A DNA stretch of 64,000 nucleotides, from positions 44,804,522 through 44,868,521 of the forward strand of contig NC_089232.1 in the NCBI RefSeq assembly GCF_963924675.1, in the 5' to 3' direction. This DNA comes from Phocoena phocoena (taxonomy: Eukaryota > Chordata > Mammalia > Artiodactyla > Phocoenidae). Below, one piece after another: positions 36,245 to 48,019 of this stretch. The translations under genes were made by a program, and so were the position numbers. The notes below the pieces were generated by a model. That model ran no database searches. It had not been told where the DNA came from and was given only the letters and a program-made list of their open reading frames with translations. How positions within the stretch are numbered: position 1 is the stretch's first letter; each line of letters begins with the position of its first letter.

Positions 36245-36560
36245 TCCACAGTCCTGGATGACCATTCTCTGCCTGGTAAAATCCATCAAAGTCCAAATCT
36301 ATTATCACCTATTTCCTTTCTTGTCCAAACTAACCAGATGGAATTAGTCCCTCTCCATCAATATTTCCACAGGACATCTCTCACATCACTAAACAAGTCA
36401 CTTGAAGCTTGGTTTAATGTATAGCTCTTTCTCCTATTAGACTGGAAGCCCTTGGATGACAAGAATCATGAGCTAGTCATCCTTAATCCTAATTTCCCAG
36501 CACAGCGTCTAGCACAGAGTAGGAATCCCACAAATACCTGGCAAAATAACACTGAATTGA
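36245..36560 (+). repeat. L2 LINE 3' end
   Basis: Sense L2 tail: 'ctattagactggaagccctt', 'gatgacaagaatcatgag', 'cccagcacagcgtctagcac', 'agagtaggaatcc', 'ttgaataaatg'. No frame remains. Confidence 0.7.
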
Positions 36561-37022
36561 ATAAATGCTGCGGATTCTATGGGTTTCATAAAAATTGCCC
36601 TGAGTTCCATAATCCTGATCGCAGCTGGGATCTTGGAGCACAAAGCATTTCAGAGACTATTTAGTGCCAGTACATTTCCCTGGAGAAAATATCATTTGAA
36701 TGAGAGATTGTCAGTTTAGTTTGTCTAGCCCACAGGGTCCTAGTTAACAACTGAGTAAGAGAGATCCCATTTTTCATTACAAATCTGAAATTAATTCAAT
36801 TTTCAGCTTTGCTTGCCTAGTCAATTTAATTCTAATCCTCATGTTGAAGAGGTAACACAAATGAAACTGTCAGAGTAGAAAAATAGCCTTCAGTGTTGCT
36901 GCCCAGTGTACAGTTATTTTATACATCAAGGAAACTATGTGGATACAACATCAGTCAACAGATTATTGGACAATTGCGAAGAACAGCCTCAACCCCAATT
37001 ATGGATATGCCTATGTGTATGT

Positions 37023-37063
<41 letters not shown>

Positions 37064-37210
37064 AGAGCTACCATTTTATAGAAGTATTTTGGAGCAGACA
37101 TTTTGAAAATGGCATTAACAGAATTCATTTTCACAGAAGGCATCTTGCATCTCGAATTACCTGCATTTGCATTTATTTATGCATTTAGCAATAGAAATGC
37201 AGCTGATAAA
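36561..37210. other. Unassigned DNA with a (CA)n microsatellite
   Basis: A pure CA run lies at 37,025-37,060 (18 units). Otherwise no recognised gene or repeat. Confidence 0.6.
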
Positions 37211-37305
37211 CAGTTGGTGAAGATGAGTTGAGACAGAAAAGTTATATAAAGACTGGCTTTTGAATAACAGCAGACAGGATGTGAGATATCTACAGTTAAT
37301 GTATC
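37211..37305 (+). repeat. 95-bp perfect duplication, copy 2
   Basis: Exact copy of 35,054-35,148, lying 2,157 bases downstream in direct orientation. The left flank is 'gcagctgataaa' and the right flank 'tgctccagtatgag'. No tail or TSD. Confidence 0.95.
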
Positions 37306-37964
37306 TGCTCCAGTATGAGTAAGAAATGGTTGCTTGTGGCACTACAGGTGACATGGTGACTCAGAGGATGACAGGGAATGAGTATGATAAGAAAGAAAGA
37401 ATTGGATACCACAATACCAAAGGACACTTAATCTGGCCAGTCCAGGTTAAGGGCTTCAGCGATAATCTGGTGAGAAGGTGGTGAACCCCTAACTGTAATT
37501 ATAACTGCAAAAGTTTGTAGCATACCATTAAGATTAGTGGCACAGTAAATTACATAGGTTGGATGCTACGGCTCAGTTTTTCTTGATTAATTCTTTTGTC
37601 ATCTCCACAAAGCACTGAGTTAATAGAACCTCCTTAGGAACAGGTAAGGGGAGTTAAGGAACCAATTTTCAAAGTGACTACTTGGGTGCTTAGATCAGTT
37701 TAACCTAGCAAACGGAATAAAATGGTCTCCTAACAAGTGGATCAGCCTGCACATAAACATCATGGGGAAAGCGATGCTTCAGTAACAAGAAAAAGCAGGT
37801 ACAAAGCTTACAAAGCCTGCAGCAGGAAGACCATGCGCGGTGGAATGGGAAATAGAGGAGACAGACACAGAGCAATAAACAATGTTGATTTTGAAATGAA
37901 AATGGGTCACTGATGATGCTGAAGAGCTGCCGGGACACAAGTCATCCTGGTTCGCAGTGACCAT
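37306..37964. other. Unassigned DNA
   Basis: No recognised gene or repeat. Confidence 0.4.
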
Positions 37965-39265
37965 TGTTCATTCATTCAATAAGAATCAAGTGCCCCACAT
38001 GTGCCAGGCACTGTTCTATGTGCCAAAATAAGAAAGTAAACAAAACAGTCACGATCCCTGCTATTAAGAAGTTTACATTCTAGTAGGTAAAGGAAGAGGG
38101 CGATGACAACAAATACCTACTTTATAAAGAAAGTACATAAAGTAATGGCATAAACAGTGATTTGGAGGGAGACTATTACTATCTAGTGAGGAAAGTCCTC
38201 TTTGAGGAGAGGAAGGTAGGCTTGAAACCTGAACAAGAAGGAATCAGTCATGCAAAGTCCAGGGCAGAAGGCGCAGCAGGTGCAAAGGCTGTGACACAGG
38301 GTGAGCTGGGTGGTGCTGAGGACCAACGAGCCAGTGCCCAGCAAATCAGAGGTGAGCAAGAGAAGAGGCTAAACAGAAAGCTAGAGGTCATGCAAGGAGT
38401 TTGGATTTGTTTTCTGTCTGCAATATGATGCCACAAGCAGATTTTGAGGAGGAAAGTAACTTAAAAACTCTCTAGCCATGATGTAGAAAATGGGCTGCAG
38501 GAAGGCAGAAGAGGACACAGGGAGACTTGTTAGAAGGTTACTGGCAAACTTTAGGCCATCAATGATGGTGGTTTGCACCAGAGGGGTAGCAGCAGAGTGA
38601 ATAGAATAATAAAGATGAAGTTGACAGGACTTGCTGGGAAGAAGGGAAGGGTGGCATTGTAAGGAATCAAAGATGATGGCTGGGTCTTGGGCCTGAGCAA
38701 GTGGATGAATGGTGGTGCCATGTACTGAAACGGAAAGACTGGGAGAGGATTAGGTAGGATAGGGGTGGGAGGAGATCAAAGGTTCTGTTTTGACCGTGTC
38801 CGGTTTATATCCTCAGATGAAGATGTCAAGTGGGCACTTAGATACATGAGTCTTGAGTTCAGTGGAAGGATCAGGATTGAAGATACCAACATGGGCGTCA
38901 ACGTGAAGACGATAATCACAGGTACGAAACTGAGACTGTGGACAGGGGAGAGTCCAGGGGCATCTCGATGCTGAGAGGTTGAGCAAGAAGTCTCCAGCCA
39001 AAGATACTAAGAAGGCGACACTGGAAAGGGGAGAGAAGCCAGAAGAGTGTGGGGGTCACATAAATAAGGGGAAGAACACATTCTAAGAAGGAAGGAATGA
39101 TCAACTGTATCAAATAAGAACAGAGATGTGACTACCCTGGATTTGTGAACATGGAGGTTACTAATGATGTTAATAAGGGCAGGTCTGGTGGAGTGGTGGC
39201 AGGAGAAGCCCAGCTGGAGCCAACTGAGAAGAGAACAGGCAGTAAGAAGTGGAAAAGAGGGATGC
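37965..39265 (-). repeat. Long L2 LINE relic (antisense) with RT remnant
   Basis: The plus strand reads as reverse L2 3' UTR ('catgtgccaggcactgttct', 'aagtttacattctagtag', 'gtgcaaaggctgtgacac'), then 'gatggctgggtcttgggcc' and 'gtggatgaatggtggtgcca'. Translated on the minus strand at 38,813-39,001, the piece 'NPDPSTELKTHVSKCPLDIF' resembles the segment after the YADD motif of L2/CR1 reverse transcriptases. A last part near 39,160-39,240 matches 'ggtggagtggtggcaggaga'. All frames are short and broken. Confidence 0.75.
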
Positions 39266-39521
39266 TAGACTATCCTTACATTAAGAATCAAGAAATTTAA
39301 CAATCTGAGGTCTGAGTGCTAACAGGTTCCCCTAAGAATTACTGAAGATTCCCTATAAGAAAAACCAAAGAGCATGAAAGGAATCAGTAATTATTAAGGA
39401 CTCTCAAAGTGTCCTGGTTTGGATAATAAATTCTATCTTTTCTCTATTTATAGTTCACTGTCTTCTTACCCAACACTGGACAAGCCCTATCACTTAAATG
39501 AAGTTAAGATCACTATTTAAG

Positions 39522-39820
39522 GGGCTTCCCTGGTGGCACAGTGGTTGGGAATCTGCCTGCCAATGCAGGGGATATGGGTTCGGGCCCTGGTCTGGGAAGA
39601 TCCCACATGCCGCGGAGCAACTGGGCCCGTGAGCCACAACTACTGAGCCTGCGCGTCTGGAGCCTGTGCTCCGCAACAAGAGAGGCCGCGACAGTGAGAG
39701 GCCCGCGCACCGCGATGAAGAGTGGCCCCTGCTTGCCACAACTAGAGAAAGCCCTCACATAGAAATGAAGACCCAACACAGCCAAATATTTATTAATTAA
39801 TTAATTAATTTTTTTAAAAA
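39522..39820 (+). mobile_element. CHR-type SINE (intermediate/long form)
   Basis: Head 'cttccctggtggcacagtgg', box B region 'gggttcgggccctgg', then 'gccacaactactgagcctgc' and 'gaagacccaacacagcc', with a tail of TTAA units and A/T-rich sequence. A TSD beginning AAGATCACTA lies at 39,506 and again at 39,821-39,830, with target TT/AAGA. Confidence 0.92.
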
Positions 39821-39830
39821 AAGATCACTA

Positions 39831-41035
39831 AGTTAGAAAACTGCCCAAGACTGGTTCCAGGCAAGAATCTAAGGGCAAATATCTGATTATGTTGGTAGAA
39901 TATCAATTTACTGGGGAATTATTAAAGGTTCCATCATACTGTTTCATAGAATGCAAAATTATATTGTCAAGTACTGAATCCTAAATTACAATAACATAAT
40001 GTAGCAGTTAATATTAAATCATAGTATACAAAAAATGGTGGTGTGCTTAGAAAAAGACCTAGGAAGACCCACATAAAACTGTTTATAGCGGCTACTCATA
40101 GGGAGTGAGAGTTCGGGCGGATGGGGGTAAGAGCTCTTACCTTTTATTTTATACTACTTCAGTAGTTTTCAATGTTTTATTTTTACAGTGAACATACACT
40201 ACTTTTGTAATTCCAATTTTTAAAGTTTATTTAAACGGATACTTAACCATTTCTCAAAAATAAGAATCCAGGATAGATCAGATGCACGGTAACAAAATCT
40301 GTATTTCCAGATCTGGTCCCATAGTACCCGATGCTGTTGGGTACTGCTGAAGTGAATCCAGATGTCCTCTGCAGCATCCTCTATGGCAATACTCAAGCCC
40401 TGAATTACGGTGAAGTCTCCTGACATCACTACTAATTCATCAAAGCCTCCTGACAACCCTCCAGGTACACACTGTAGCCGGATTGGCTCATATAAATCTT
40501 TGCCAGTTTATTTACAAAGTCCTGTCAGATTCTGGTGTTTCAACCAGCTTATGTGTACATTGTATTTTGATTAATTAAAATAAGTCACTTACCATCTTGG
40601 CTAGTGTGGTTCTTAGCTGCCCAGCTTTCAGCTATAGGCTAAGACCCACAAAGCCAAAATCTTATGCAAAGAGTCTCTGCAGCTCTCACAGCCACAGGAG
40701 CCCGTCCCAACTCACCTCTGTGATGCAGAAGCAAGAAATTCCAGGGCAGCTATATGAGCCCTATTTACAACAGAAACCATCCCATATTTTTCCAAGTCAT
40801 GCTAAAAGTCTAAGTTATCATTACCCATATGTGTTGGCATTATGTAGATATAATTGTGTATATTATCTCAATCAGAATCAATAAGTCATATATTTTGATT
40901 TAAAACTTTTATGTGATTTTCATCGATATAGAAGCCAAAATCCCATTAATTTGCTGAAAAAAAGAGATAATTTTAAGTAGAATCAAATATATACAAATAT
41001 ATATTGAACTAGAAAAGTTTTAGAGATGCAAAAAT
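39831..41035. other. Unassigned DNA
   Basis: A minus-strand open frame of 78 codons at 40,220-40,456 has no motif I recognise and no supporting context. The rest is AT-rich with no named repeat. Confidence 0.4.
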
Positions 41036-41039
41036 CCTT

Positions 41040-41180
41040 AGAGATGATCTAACCTATCTTTTTTATAGATGAAAAAACAGATTCAGAGGAGATAATGGCT
41101 TGTCCAAGATCACACACAATGTCAATAGCAGACCTTGGACTAGAATCTGGTCTCCTGACTCAGCATCTCCACCATGTTGC
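41040..41180 (-). repeat. MIR SINE (antisense)
   Basis: 'gatgatctaacctatctt', 'atagatgaaaaaacagattc', 'cttgtccaagatcacacaca' and 'ctggtctcctgactcagc' match the reverse MIR core. Confidence 0.7.
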
Positions 41181-41550
41181 TTACCACGAACAAAGTGAAT
41201 TCTCATGGACACTCCATACAGAGACATTTATGCATGTTGACTACACAATTATAAAATACAATCTACTTGATATAAATAAACTGTTTACAAGTGTTCTCAT
41301 CGTTGTGTTGCCTGCCACCCTGAAAACTTTACAAGAGTCAATTCAGAATGCCTCCACTCACACTGGGAAGAATAGCAGTGGGGCAGACTGAGAAAAGGCC
41401 TTGCACGTAGGACTCCTTGAGATGCTTATCTCTCAGTAGGTTCTAGCAATAAGAAGCCAGAATGTTGCTAAATCAGTTTGATTCTTTGACAGTTGCTGAA
41501 TCTTTTTAATTAAAAAATGAGTGGTATCTCTGAGATCAGCTAAAGCTAAA

Positions 41551-41677
41551 TTTTTCTTAAAGACCATTTTTCTTAAAGACCAGTGAATCATCAAAAATGT
41601 TTTTCTGATCTATTTAGGACCTATGATGAGAACTGAACCAAGGTATCACCAATCATGAACCAAGGTATCACCAATCA
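41551..41677 (+). repeat. Two short tandem duplications close together
   Basis: A 16-bp unit (TTTTTCTTAAAGACCA) occurs at 41,551-41,566 and again at 41,567-41,582. A 22-bp unit starting TGAACCAAGGTATC occurs at 41,634-41,655 and 41,656-41,677. Each pair is perfect and head to tail. They lie 51 bases apart. Confidence 0.95.
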
Positions 41678-42182
41678 AGAAGAGGCCTTCGAATATCTCA
41701 TCCATGCTACCTTTCAGGAGGTCGACTGAACCAACGTAAAAAATTTACTTAGAAGGCAATTCCATAATTTCTGCAAAGCCTAAGAATCTTTGACCAGAAT
41801 GCAATCTCATGCAGATGTTTGTAAGCAGAAGTTAAAATTAAATCAGAAGTACTTCTTCCAGTATTTTAATGCAAGTTAGTTATCACAATTGTTTGTGTGT
41901 GTATATCATATATACACGTATGTATATATTTTTCACATTACCTAATTACTGCATAGGCCCAATAAATATGCATTACACAGAACTGATTTGAAATAGAAAC
42001 AGTATAAATAAAATAATCTGCATGTGAAACAGCTTTTTAGACTTCAGACTAAAAGTATAAGCTCGAGTGGCTTTTTAGATAAAATATGTTTTTCAGTCTT
42101 GATAAAAATACCTATGTACATGTTATTTATATTTTTATCTAGTAGATTCTACTTTATCATCATATAATAAAACTAAAAAACT

Positions 42183-42688
42183 GGGCTTCCCTGGTGGCGC
42201 AGTGGTTGAGAGTCCGCCTGCCGATGCAGAGGACACGGGGTCGTGCCCCGGTCCGGGAAGATCCCACATGCCGCGGAGCGGCTGGGCCCGTGAGCCATGG
42301 CCGCTGAGTCTGCGCATCCGGAGCCTGTGCTCCACAACGGGAGAGGCCACAACAGTGAGAGGCACACGTACTGAAAAAAAAAAAAAACACAGGTTCGAGC
42401 CCTGGTCCGGGAATATCCCACAGACCAAGGAGCAACTAAGCCCATGTGCCACAACTACTGAGTCTGCACTCTAGAGCCCACGAGCCACAACTACTGAGCC
42501 CACATGCCACAACTACTGAAGCCCGCGTGCCCTAGAGCCCGTGCTCTGCAACAAGAGAAGCCACCGCAATGAGAAGCCCGCGCACCGTAATGAAGAGTAG
42601 CCCCCGCTCACCGCAACTAGAGAAAGCCCGCGCACAGCAATGAAGACCCAATGCAGCCAAAAATAAATTAATTAATTTTTAAAAAATG
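42183..42688 (+). mobile_element. Composite SINE: short form fused to a headless long form
   Basis: Bases 42,183-42,387 are a short-form CHR SINE with head, box B and a 14-A tail. Directly after the tail, at 42,388, the sequence becomes a long-form SINE starting at box B ('ggttcgagccctggtcc') and running through 'gaagacccaatgcagcc' to an A/T-rich end. The long form has no head of its own, upstream or downstream. I could not identify a clear TSD. Confidence 0.9.
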
Positions 42689-45430
42689 AAATAAATATAC
42701 ACTGCCAGCACAAACAGTAGCTAACTATTCACATGTGTGACTTAACCATTTCCCACTAATCAAACGTCAACAACCCCAGATGAAGAAAATCCACTAAAAG
42801 CTTTAATGGAAGCACTCAACGGGTAAGTTTTAGCATAAGTGATCTGGTAAATAGAAGAGGTTAAATAGGAGAATCTGGCCTCTCCTACACTCACACAGGG
42901 AATGGAAATAAGGCTGAAAAAGCCACCTTGGCCCTTTGCTGCCCCATTTCTCCAACTTGGGTTTGATTCTACCCTGAGCAGAATATTATTTAACTAGTCA
43001 CTGCACTGATAAGATAGGTGATGTTCTTATAAATCAAGTTCATCTCTCAGCTCATCCTTGTATTTACTGACGAGGGCACAGTTTAATTTTGTGTCCCCCA
43101 AAGTGAAAGCTGGAGGACATCGCTTTAGCCATTGAGTAACTAAGCATTGATGGAAGCAATGCAAATAAGCCTAGATCAGCAACAAGAGGCAAACGAGCAA
43201 TTTAAGGTTAATGTCCTTCAGATTCCTTACGCAAGTGGAGTGCCCCAAGGTTTCACAAGCAATAGAGATAATGAGTTTATTTATGATTACTTTTGGGGAA
43301 TCAGATGTTGAGTTAATTATCAGTTTGACTTTTTTTCCTCTTGGCCTAATCTCATTAATTCCATATTTACTTTAATTGGATCTCATTTGAATATTCTGAT
43401 TTCATAACATGTGACTAATAATATTTCTCCATGTCCACTTTGTGCCAGTTTGTTTTATATTAGGAAATTACATGGGCTTGATCTTATTTTACATGCAGAA
43501 AGAGACACAGTACACATGGTTGCTCTTCACAACGTTTCTCAAATGGCAGAATGAAAAGAATTAGACGTGGAGTTTCAATTATGACCTTGGACAGGTTACT
43601 TAACTCTTAGTCATTTTTGCCAACCTAAAAAATAAAACGTTAACTAAAAGGCAAGAAGATATGATCAAAGAGGAGAAGACCAGAGGCCTGATAATGACCT
43701 TCTCTCTTAACTTTCACCCAAATCTTGGGTCAAAACCTTAACAGGTGGCACAGAACCACGAAGATAGTTTGAGGAGGGCTCCAGGTCTGGGGGTCTTGAA
43801 CCTAACCTCCCAGCCTCAGCTTGGCAGAGTAGGAGGCCTGAAGGTGCGTCTGAGCCAATGCACCCCCTAGTGTCCCACAAAGAAAGCACCACAGCCTTTT
43901 GGAGCACCCTGCTCCAAGACTGCTGAGGCTTTTCTCCAATGAAATTAATGTAATTCCCAATTTGTACCTTAATCATTTTGAACTACATTCACTCTTTTAG
44001 GCTCCTGATATTTCACTTGTACGTTTTACCTGTGTCTTGGAGAATAGTCAATATCCTCTACCCACATACCTGTGAAGAAGCAACACAGACACATCCAACC
44101 ATACACTATGTTTGACTTTAAATTATCAATATGCCTTAGTAGCAGAATAGGAACTTAAAAATAAAAAGTAAAAGAAACTTGTAACACTCCTCTGAGTATA
44201 TCTTGCTTTGTAGTCTTGAATTTTAGAATCATGTTAATTTTCCACATAGTCAAATGTAAAATTAAATCATCAAAGATGGGGGAAGGATCCTAAAACTGAA
44301 TGCAAACTAAAATAAATGAACTCAACTATATTTAAAATGAATAATATTACCACACTGAATTTTTAAAAACAGAACTAATCCAAGTAACATCTGAACACAG
44401 AACTTTGACTACTCTCAGTGTAAAGAAAAATAAAAGAACTGCAAAGAATCTTGAACTCTTCTTAGTAGGTTTGTTTTTTATAGTCCTTGGGTATAGCATC
44501 CTGAAACTATTTTATGTGTATCAAATGAGTAATCACAGTGGAAGAAGGGAGATACAAATAAGAATGCGGGGAGGCAAGGAAGAACTTGGGGTGGGGCTCT
44601 AAGTTGTAATTGTAAGTATCAGTATAAACTTGGGATTTAAAAATATATCTCCATCTTTTTAGCTGCATCTATGAGAGTGTGTAGTATATGTATTTCCAAG
44701 CTCTGTCTGTTGAAAAGGTCAAGAAGCGATGACATTCTACCACAGCAATAATTACAGTCCTCACTAAAAGAACAAGGGCTCCTTGGAGAAACAGTTGATT
44801 CCAGTGCTGGGGCACAGAAAGTACTAGATGGACCTGGAACAGCTAATTATGCCAAACAGCAATAAAGTGCTTTAAAAAAATTACAAGAGCCTATCAAAAG
44901 GATGCAGGAAATAAAGGGGCTTCCTGCTGGCCCTAGGGATAATTTGAGCATCCAAATAATTAAGAGCAGGAGGCAGTGCTTTTTAGCAGAATGCTGACTA
45001 ATATGGAGGGAATGATGAAGTTTTAAAAAATCATAAACTTAGACATAAATTAGCAGCAGTGGATACTAAATCTGGGGATGGGAAAAGCTTGATGAGGAAT
45101 AAGATATTTATACAGTCTTAAAGTGTTTCCGCACAAATTACTTATTAATTACAAAAGAAAAAATAGTAACTACACAGTGGAGAAAACGGATAACACTTTA
45201 ATGATAAAATTTAACATTGCCAATAATAGGTGAATAGGCACCCTGAAGCTCTGGATAAGAGGCCCTGAGGAGGACTCATGTCACTCCTGAGGCACTCCAG
45301 GCAAAAATGCATACCCTGAATCTAATCATGAGGAAACATCAGATAAACCCAACTTGAACTTTATTCTGTAAAATAACTGCCTGGATTCTTCAAAAGTATT
45401 AATTTCCTAAAAAACAAAAAAGGCTGAGAT
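42689..45430. other. Unassigned DNA
   Basis: About 2.7 kb without a recognised gene. A weak MIR-like phrase ('gaccttggacaggttactta') occurs near 43,585. Parts from about 44,150 on may belong to the same old repeat as the next feature. No convincing exon was seen. Confidence 0.35.
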
Positions 45431-45870
45431 GCCTTTCCAGATGAAAGGAGATAAAGAGACATAACAACTAAGTTCAACATGTGATCTGAACTGGGACCTG
45501 TACTAGAAAAAAATGCCCTAAAGGAAATTACTGGGACAATTGACTAAATTAGAATATAGACTAATTTATAGAATTTATAGATAATAGTATTATGCCAATA
45601 GTAAATTTCCTGAATTTAATAACTGTACTATGGCTTCATAAGACAATGTCTTTATTCTTAAAGTTGCATGTTTTAATATTAGGAATAAAGGGAATAATGC
45701 TTGAAATTTGCTTTCAGGTGATTCAGAAAAAAGCAATATTAATATATATCTGTAAAGAGGAAGACTGATAAGGCAATTGTGTCAAAAATACTAAAGATGG
45801 GTGAAATCTGTGAGCTATGCTTGCTATTTTTCTGTAAGTTTGAAATTATTCCAAAACTAAAAATTGAGTT
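45431..45870 (+). repeat. Old interspersed repeat, family unresolved
   Basis: 'gagataaagagacataac', 'atgtgatctgaactgggacc' and 'ttctgtaagtttgaaattat' followed by 'tccaaaactaaaaa' are phrases of a widespread old mammalian element ending A-rich. I cannot give the family with confidence. Confidence 0.45.
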
Positions 45871-46414
45871 TATAGTTTGAATTTAAAGTATAGGTAATCT
45901 ACAACTAGTTTTTCTAAATCCTTTAAAATGTTTCCATGTTATAATTCAGACAAATTAAAGTCAAGCTATATCCACAGAGCTTATAATTTACATTACTGAA
46001 AGAAGCACTTTCAATCAAATTACATCTGATTCATCAGTCTACTTTATGCCTTTGTGATTTTTCAAAATGATTAACCAAATATTTTATATTTTAATTTGTT
46101 GCAGTCATATGTTAAAGCATACTTTAAACTGGTAAACTGCTCTGAAAATGGAAAATACCTTACCTGACTTTCTTATTAGTAATTATAAACATGGAAGTAC
46201 CAAAATGTTTAAAATTCCTGATACTTCCCCCAAGATTAGTGGAAAAAGGCACCTAAATTTATGCTTTGTTTTCAATTAAGCATTTATTAAAAAACAAAGT
46301 ATATCATTTATTAGTCTACTTTCCGGTTTATAAAATTATGCAAAATTCGGGTTTATAACATTGAACAAGACCACTCCACAAACTGGGAGTATTAATGACA
46401 TTTGTAATCCATTT
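45871..46414. other. Unassigned AT-rich DNA
   Basis: No gene or repeat recognised. It ends at the TT/AAAA target site used by L1 copy D. Confidence 0.4.
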
Positions 46415-46428
46415 AAAATTATATTCTC

Positions 46429-47067
46429 CTTTCCCTCCTTCCTTCCTTCCTCCCTCCCTCCTTTCTTTCCTTCTCTGCTTCTTTCTTCCTTCCTTCCTTT
46501 CCTCCTTTCCTTCTTTCTTTACTCATACTTCTACTAATTCTCCCTACTTTTTCTCCCTTTTATTCTGAGCTGTGTGGATGAAAGGCTCTTGGTGCTCCAG
46601 CCAGGAGTCAGGGCTCTGCCTCTGAGGTAGGAGAGCCAATTTCAGGACACTGGTCAACAAGAGACCTCCCAGCTCCACATAATATTAAACGGTGGAAATA
46701 TCCCAGAGACCTCCATCTTAACACCAGCACCCAGCTTCACTCAACGACCAGCAAGCCACAGTGCTGGACAACCTACGCCAAACAACTAGCAAAACAGGAA
46801 CACAACCCCACCCATTAGTAGAGAGGCTGCCTAAAATCATAATAAGGCCACAGACACCCCAAAACACACCACCAGACGTGAACCTGCCCACTAGAGAGAC
46901 AAGATCCAGCCTCATCCAGCACAACACAGGCACTAGTCCCCTCCACCAGGAAGCCTACACAACCCACTGAAACAACCTTAGCCACTGGAGACAGACATCA
47001 AAAACAACGGGAACTACGAAAGCGCAGCCTGCAAAAAGGAGACCCCAAACACAGTAAGATAAGCAAA
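46429..47067 (+). promoter_or_regulatory. L1 copy D 5' UTR (partial internal promoter)
   Basis: About 130 bases of CT-rich sequence (46,429-46,560) are followed by a segment closely matching copy A ('tctgaggtaggagagcc', 'agagacctcccagc', 'actcaacgaccagcaagc'). Copy C has about 1.1 kb of 5' UTR, so this one, at 0.64 kb, is shortened. No YY1-like 5' end is present. Transcription might depend on an outside promoter. Confidence 0.75.
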
Positions 47068-47961
47068 ATGAGAAGACAGAAAAACACACAGCAGATGAAG
47101 GAGCAAGATACAAACCCACCAGACCTAACAAATGAAGAGGAAATAGGCAATCTACCTGAAAAAGAATTCAGAATAATGATAGTAAGGATGATCCGAAATC
47201 TTGGAAGTAGAATGGACAAAATGCAAGAAACAGTTAACAAGGACCTACAAGAACTAAAGATGAAACAAGCAACGATGAACAATGCAATAAATGAAATTAA
47301 AACCACTCTAGATAGGATCAATAGCAGAATAACAGAGGCAGAAGAACGGATAAGTGACCTGGAAGATAAAGTAGTAGAAATAACTACTGCAGAGCAGAAT
47401 AAAGAAAAAAGAATGAAAAGAACTGAGGACAGTCTCAGAGACCTCTGGGACAACATGAAACGCACCAACATTCGAATTATAGGGGTTCCAGAAGAAGAAG
47501 AAAGAAAGAAAGGGACTGAGAAAATATTTGAAGAGATTATAGTTGAAAACTTCCCTAATATGGGAAAGGAAATAGTTAATCAAGTCCAGGAAGCACAGAG
47601 AGTCCCATACAGGATAAATACAAGGAGAAACACGCCAAGACACATATTAATCAAACTGTCAAAAACTAAATACAAAGAAAGCATATTAAAAGCAGCAAGG
47701 GAAAAACAACAAATAACACACAAGGGAATCCCCATAAGGTTAACAGCTGATCTCTCAGCAGAAACCCTACAAGCCAGAAGGGAGTGGCAGGACATACTGA
47801 AAGTGATGAAGGAGAAAAGCCTGCAACCAAGACTACTCTACCCAGCAAGGATCTCATTCACATTTGATGGAGAAATTAAAACCTTTACAGACAAGCAAAA
47901 GCTGAGAGAGTTCAGCACCACCAAACCAGCTTTACAACAAATGCTAAAGGAACTTCTCTAG
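47068..47961 (+). CDS. L1 ORF1 protein, RNA-binding trimeric chaperone, 297 aa
   Basis: ORF1p coats L1 RNA in the cytoplasm as trimers and acts as a nucleic-acid chaperone during retrotransposition. The start ATG at 47,068 has A at -3, and the opening M-R-R-Q is shared with copies A and E. Domains by eye: a charged N-terminus (1-38), a long coiled coil with regular hydrophobic spacing (about 39-128, including '[20 protein letters not shown]'), an RRM starting '[12 protein letters not shown]' at 134 and running to about 225, and a C-terminal domain (about 226-297) with the family-typical '[12 protein letters not shown]' and '[12 protein letters not shown]'. Human ORF1p is 338 aa; this one lacks the longer N- and C-terminal ends. 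No stop or frameshift is seen. It is translated from the bicistronic L1 RNA, ahead of ORF2. Confidence 0.95.
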   Translation: MRRQKNTQQMKEQDTNPPDLTNEEEIGNLPEKEFRIMIVRMIRNLGSRMDKMQETVNKDLQELKMKQATMNNAINEIKTTLDRINSRITEAEERISDLEDKVVEITTAEQNKEKRMKRTEDSLRDLWDNMKRTNIRIIGVPEEEERKKGTEKIFEEIIVENFPNMGKEIVNQVQEAQRVPYRINTRRNTPRHILIKLSKTKYKESILKAAREKQQITHKGIPIRLTADLSAETLQARREWQDILKVMKEKSLQPRLLYPARISFTFDGEIKTFTDKQKLREFSTTKPALQQMLKELL

Positions 47962-48019
47962 ACACGAAACACAAGAGAAGGAAATGACCTATAGTAGCGA
48001 ACCCAAAACAATATATAAA

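Noticed and set aside
37025..37060. Regular (CA)n array considered as a CRISPR-like repeat
   Set aside because: A plain dinucleotide microsatellite with no spacers. No CRISPR-associated gene is present and the genome is mammalian.
39513..39785. Open frames reading through SINEs (also at 16.5, 18.3, 42.2, 53.6 and 54.1 kb)
   Set aside because: The same peptide strings recur at each SINE because the SINE sequence recurs. They are not genes.
40220..40456. 78-codon minus-strand frame as a possible exon
   Set aside because: No recognised domain, no clear splice sites in context, and length within chance for this composition.
46440..46520. CT-rich tract as a regulatory or triplex-forming element
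   Set aside because: It lies inside the L1 copy D TSD, and copy C also has CT/T-rich sequence in its 5' UTR, so it is most simply L1 promoter sequence at the truncation edge.
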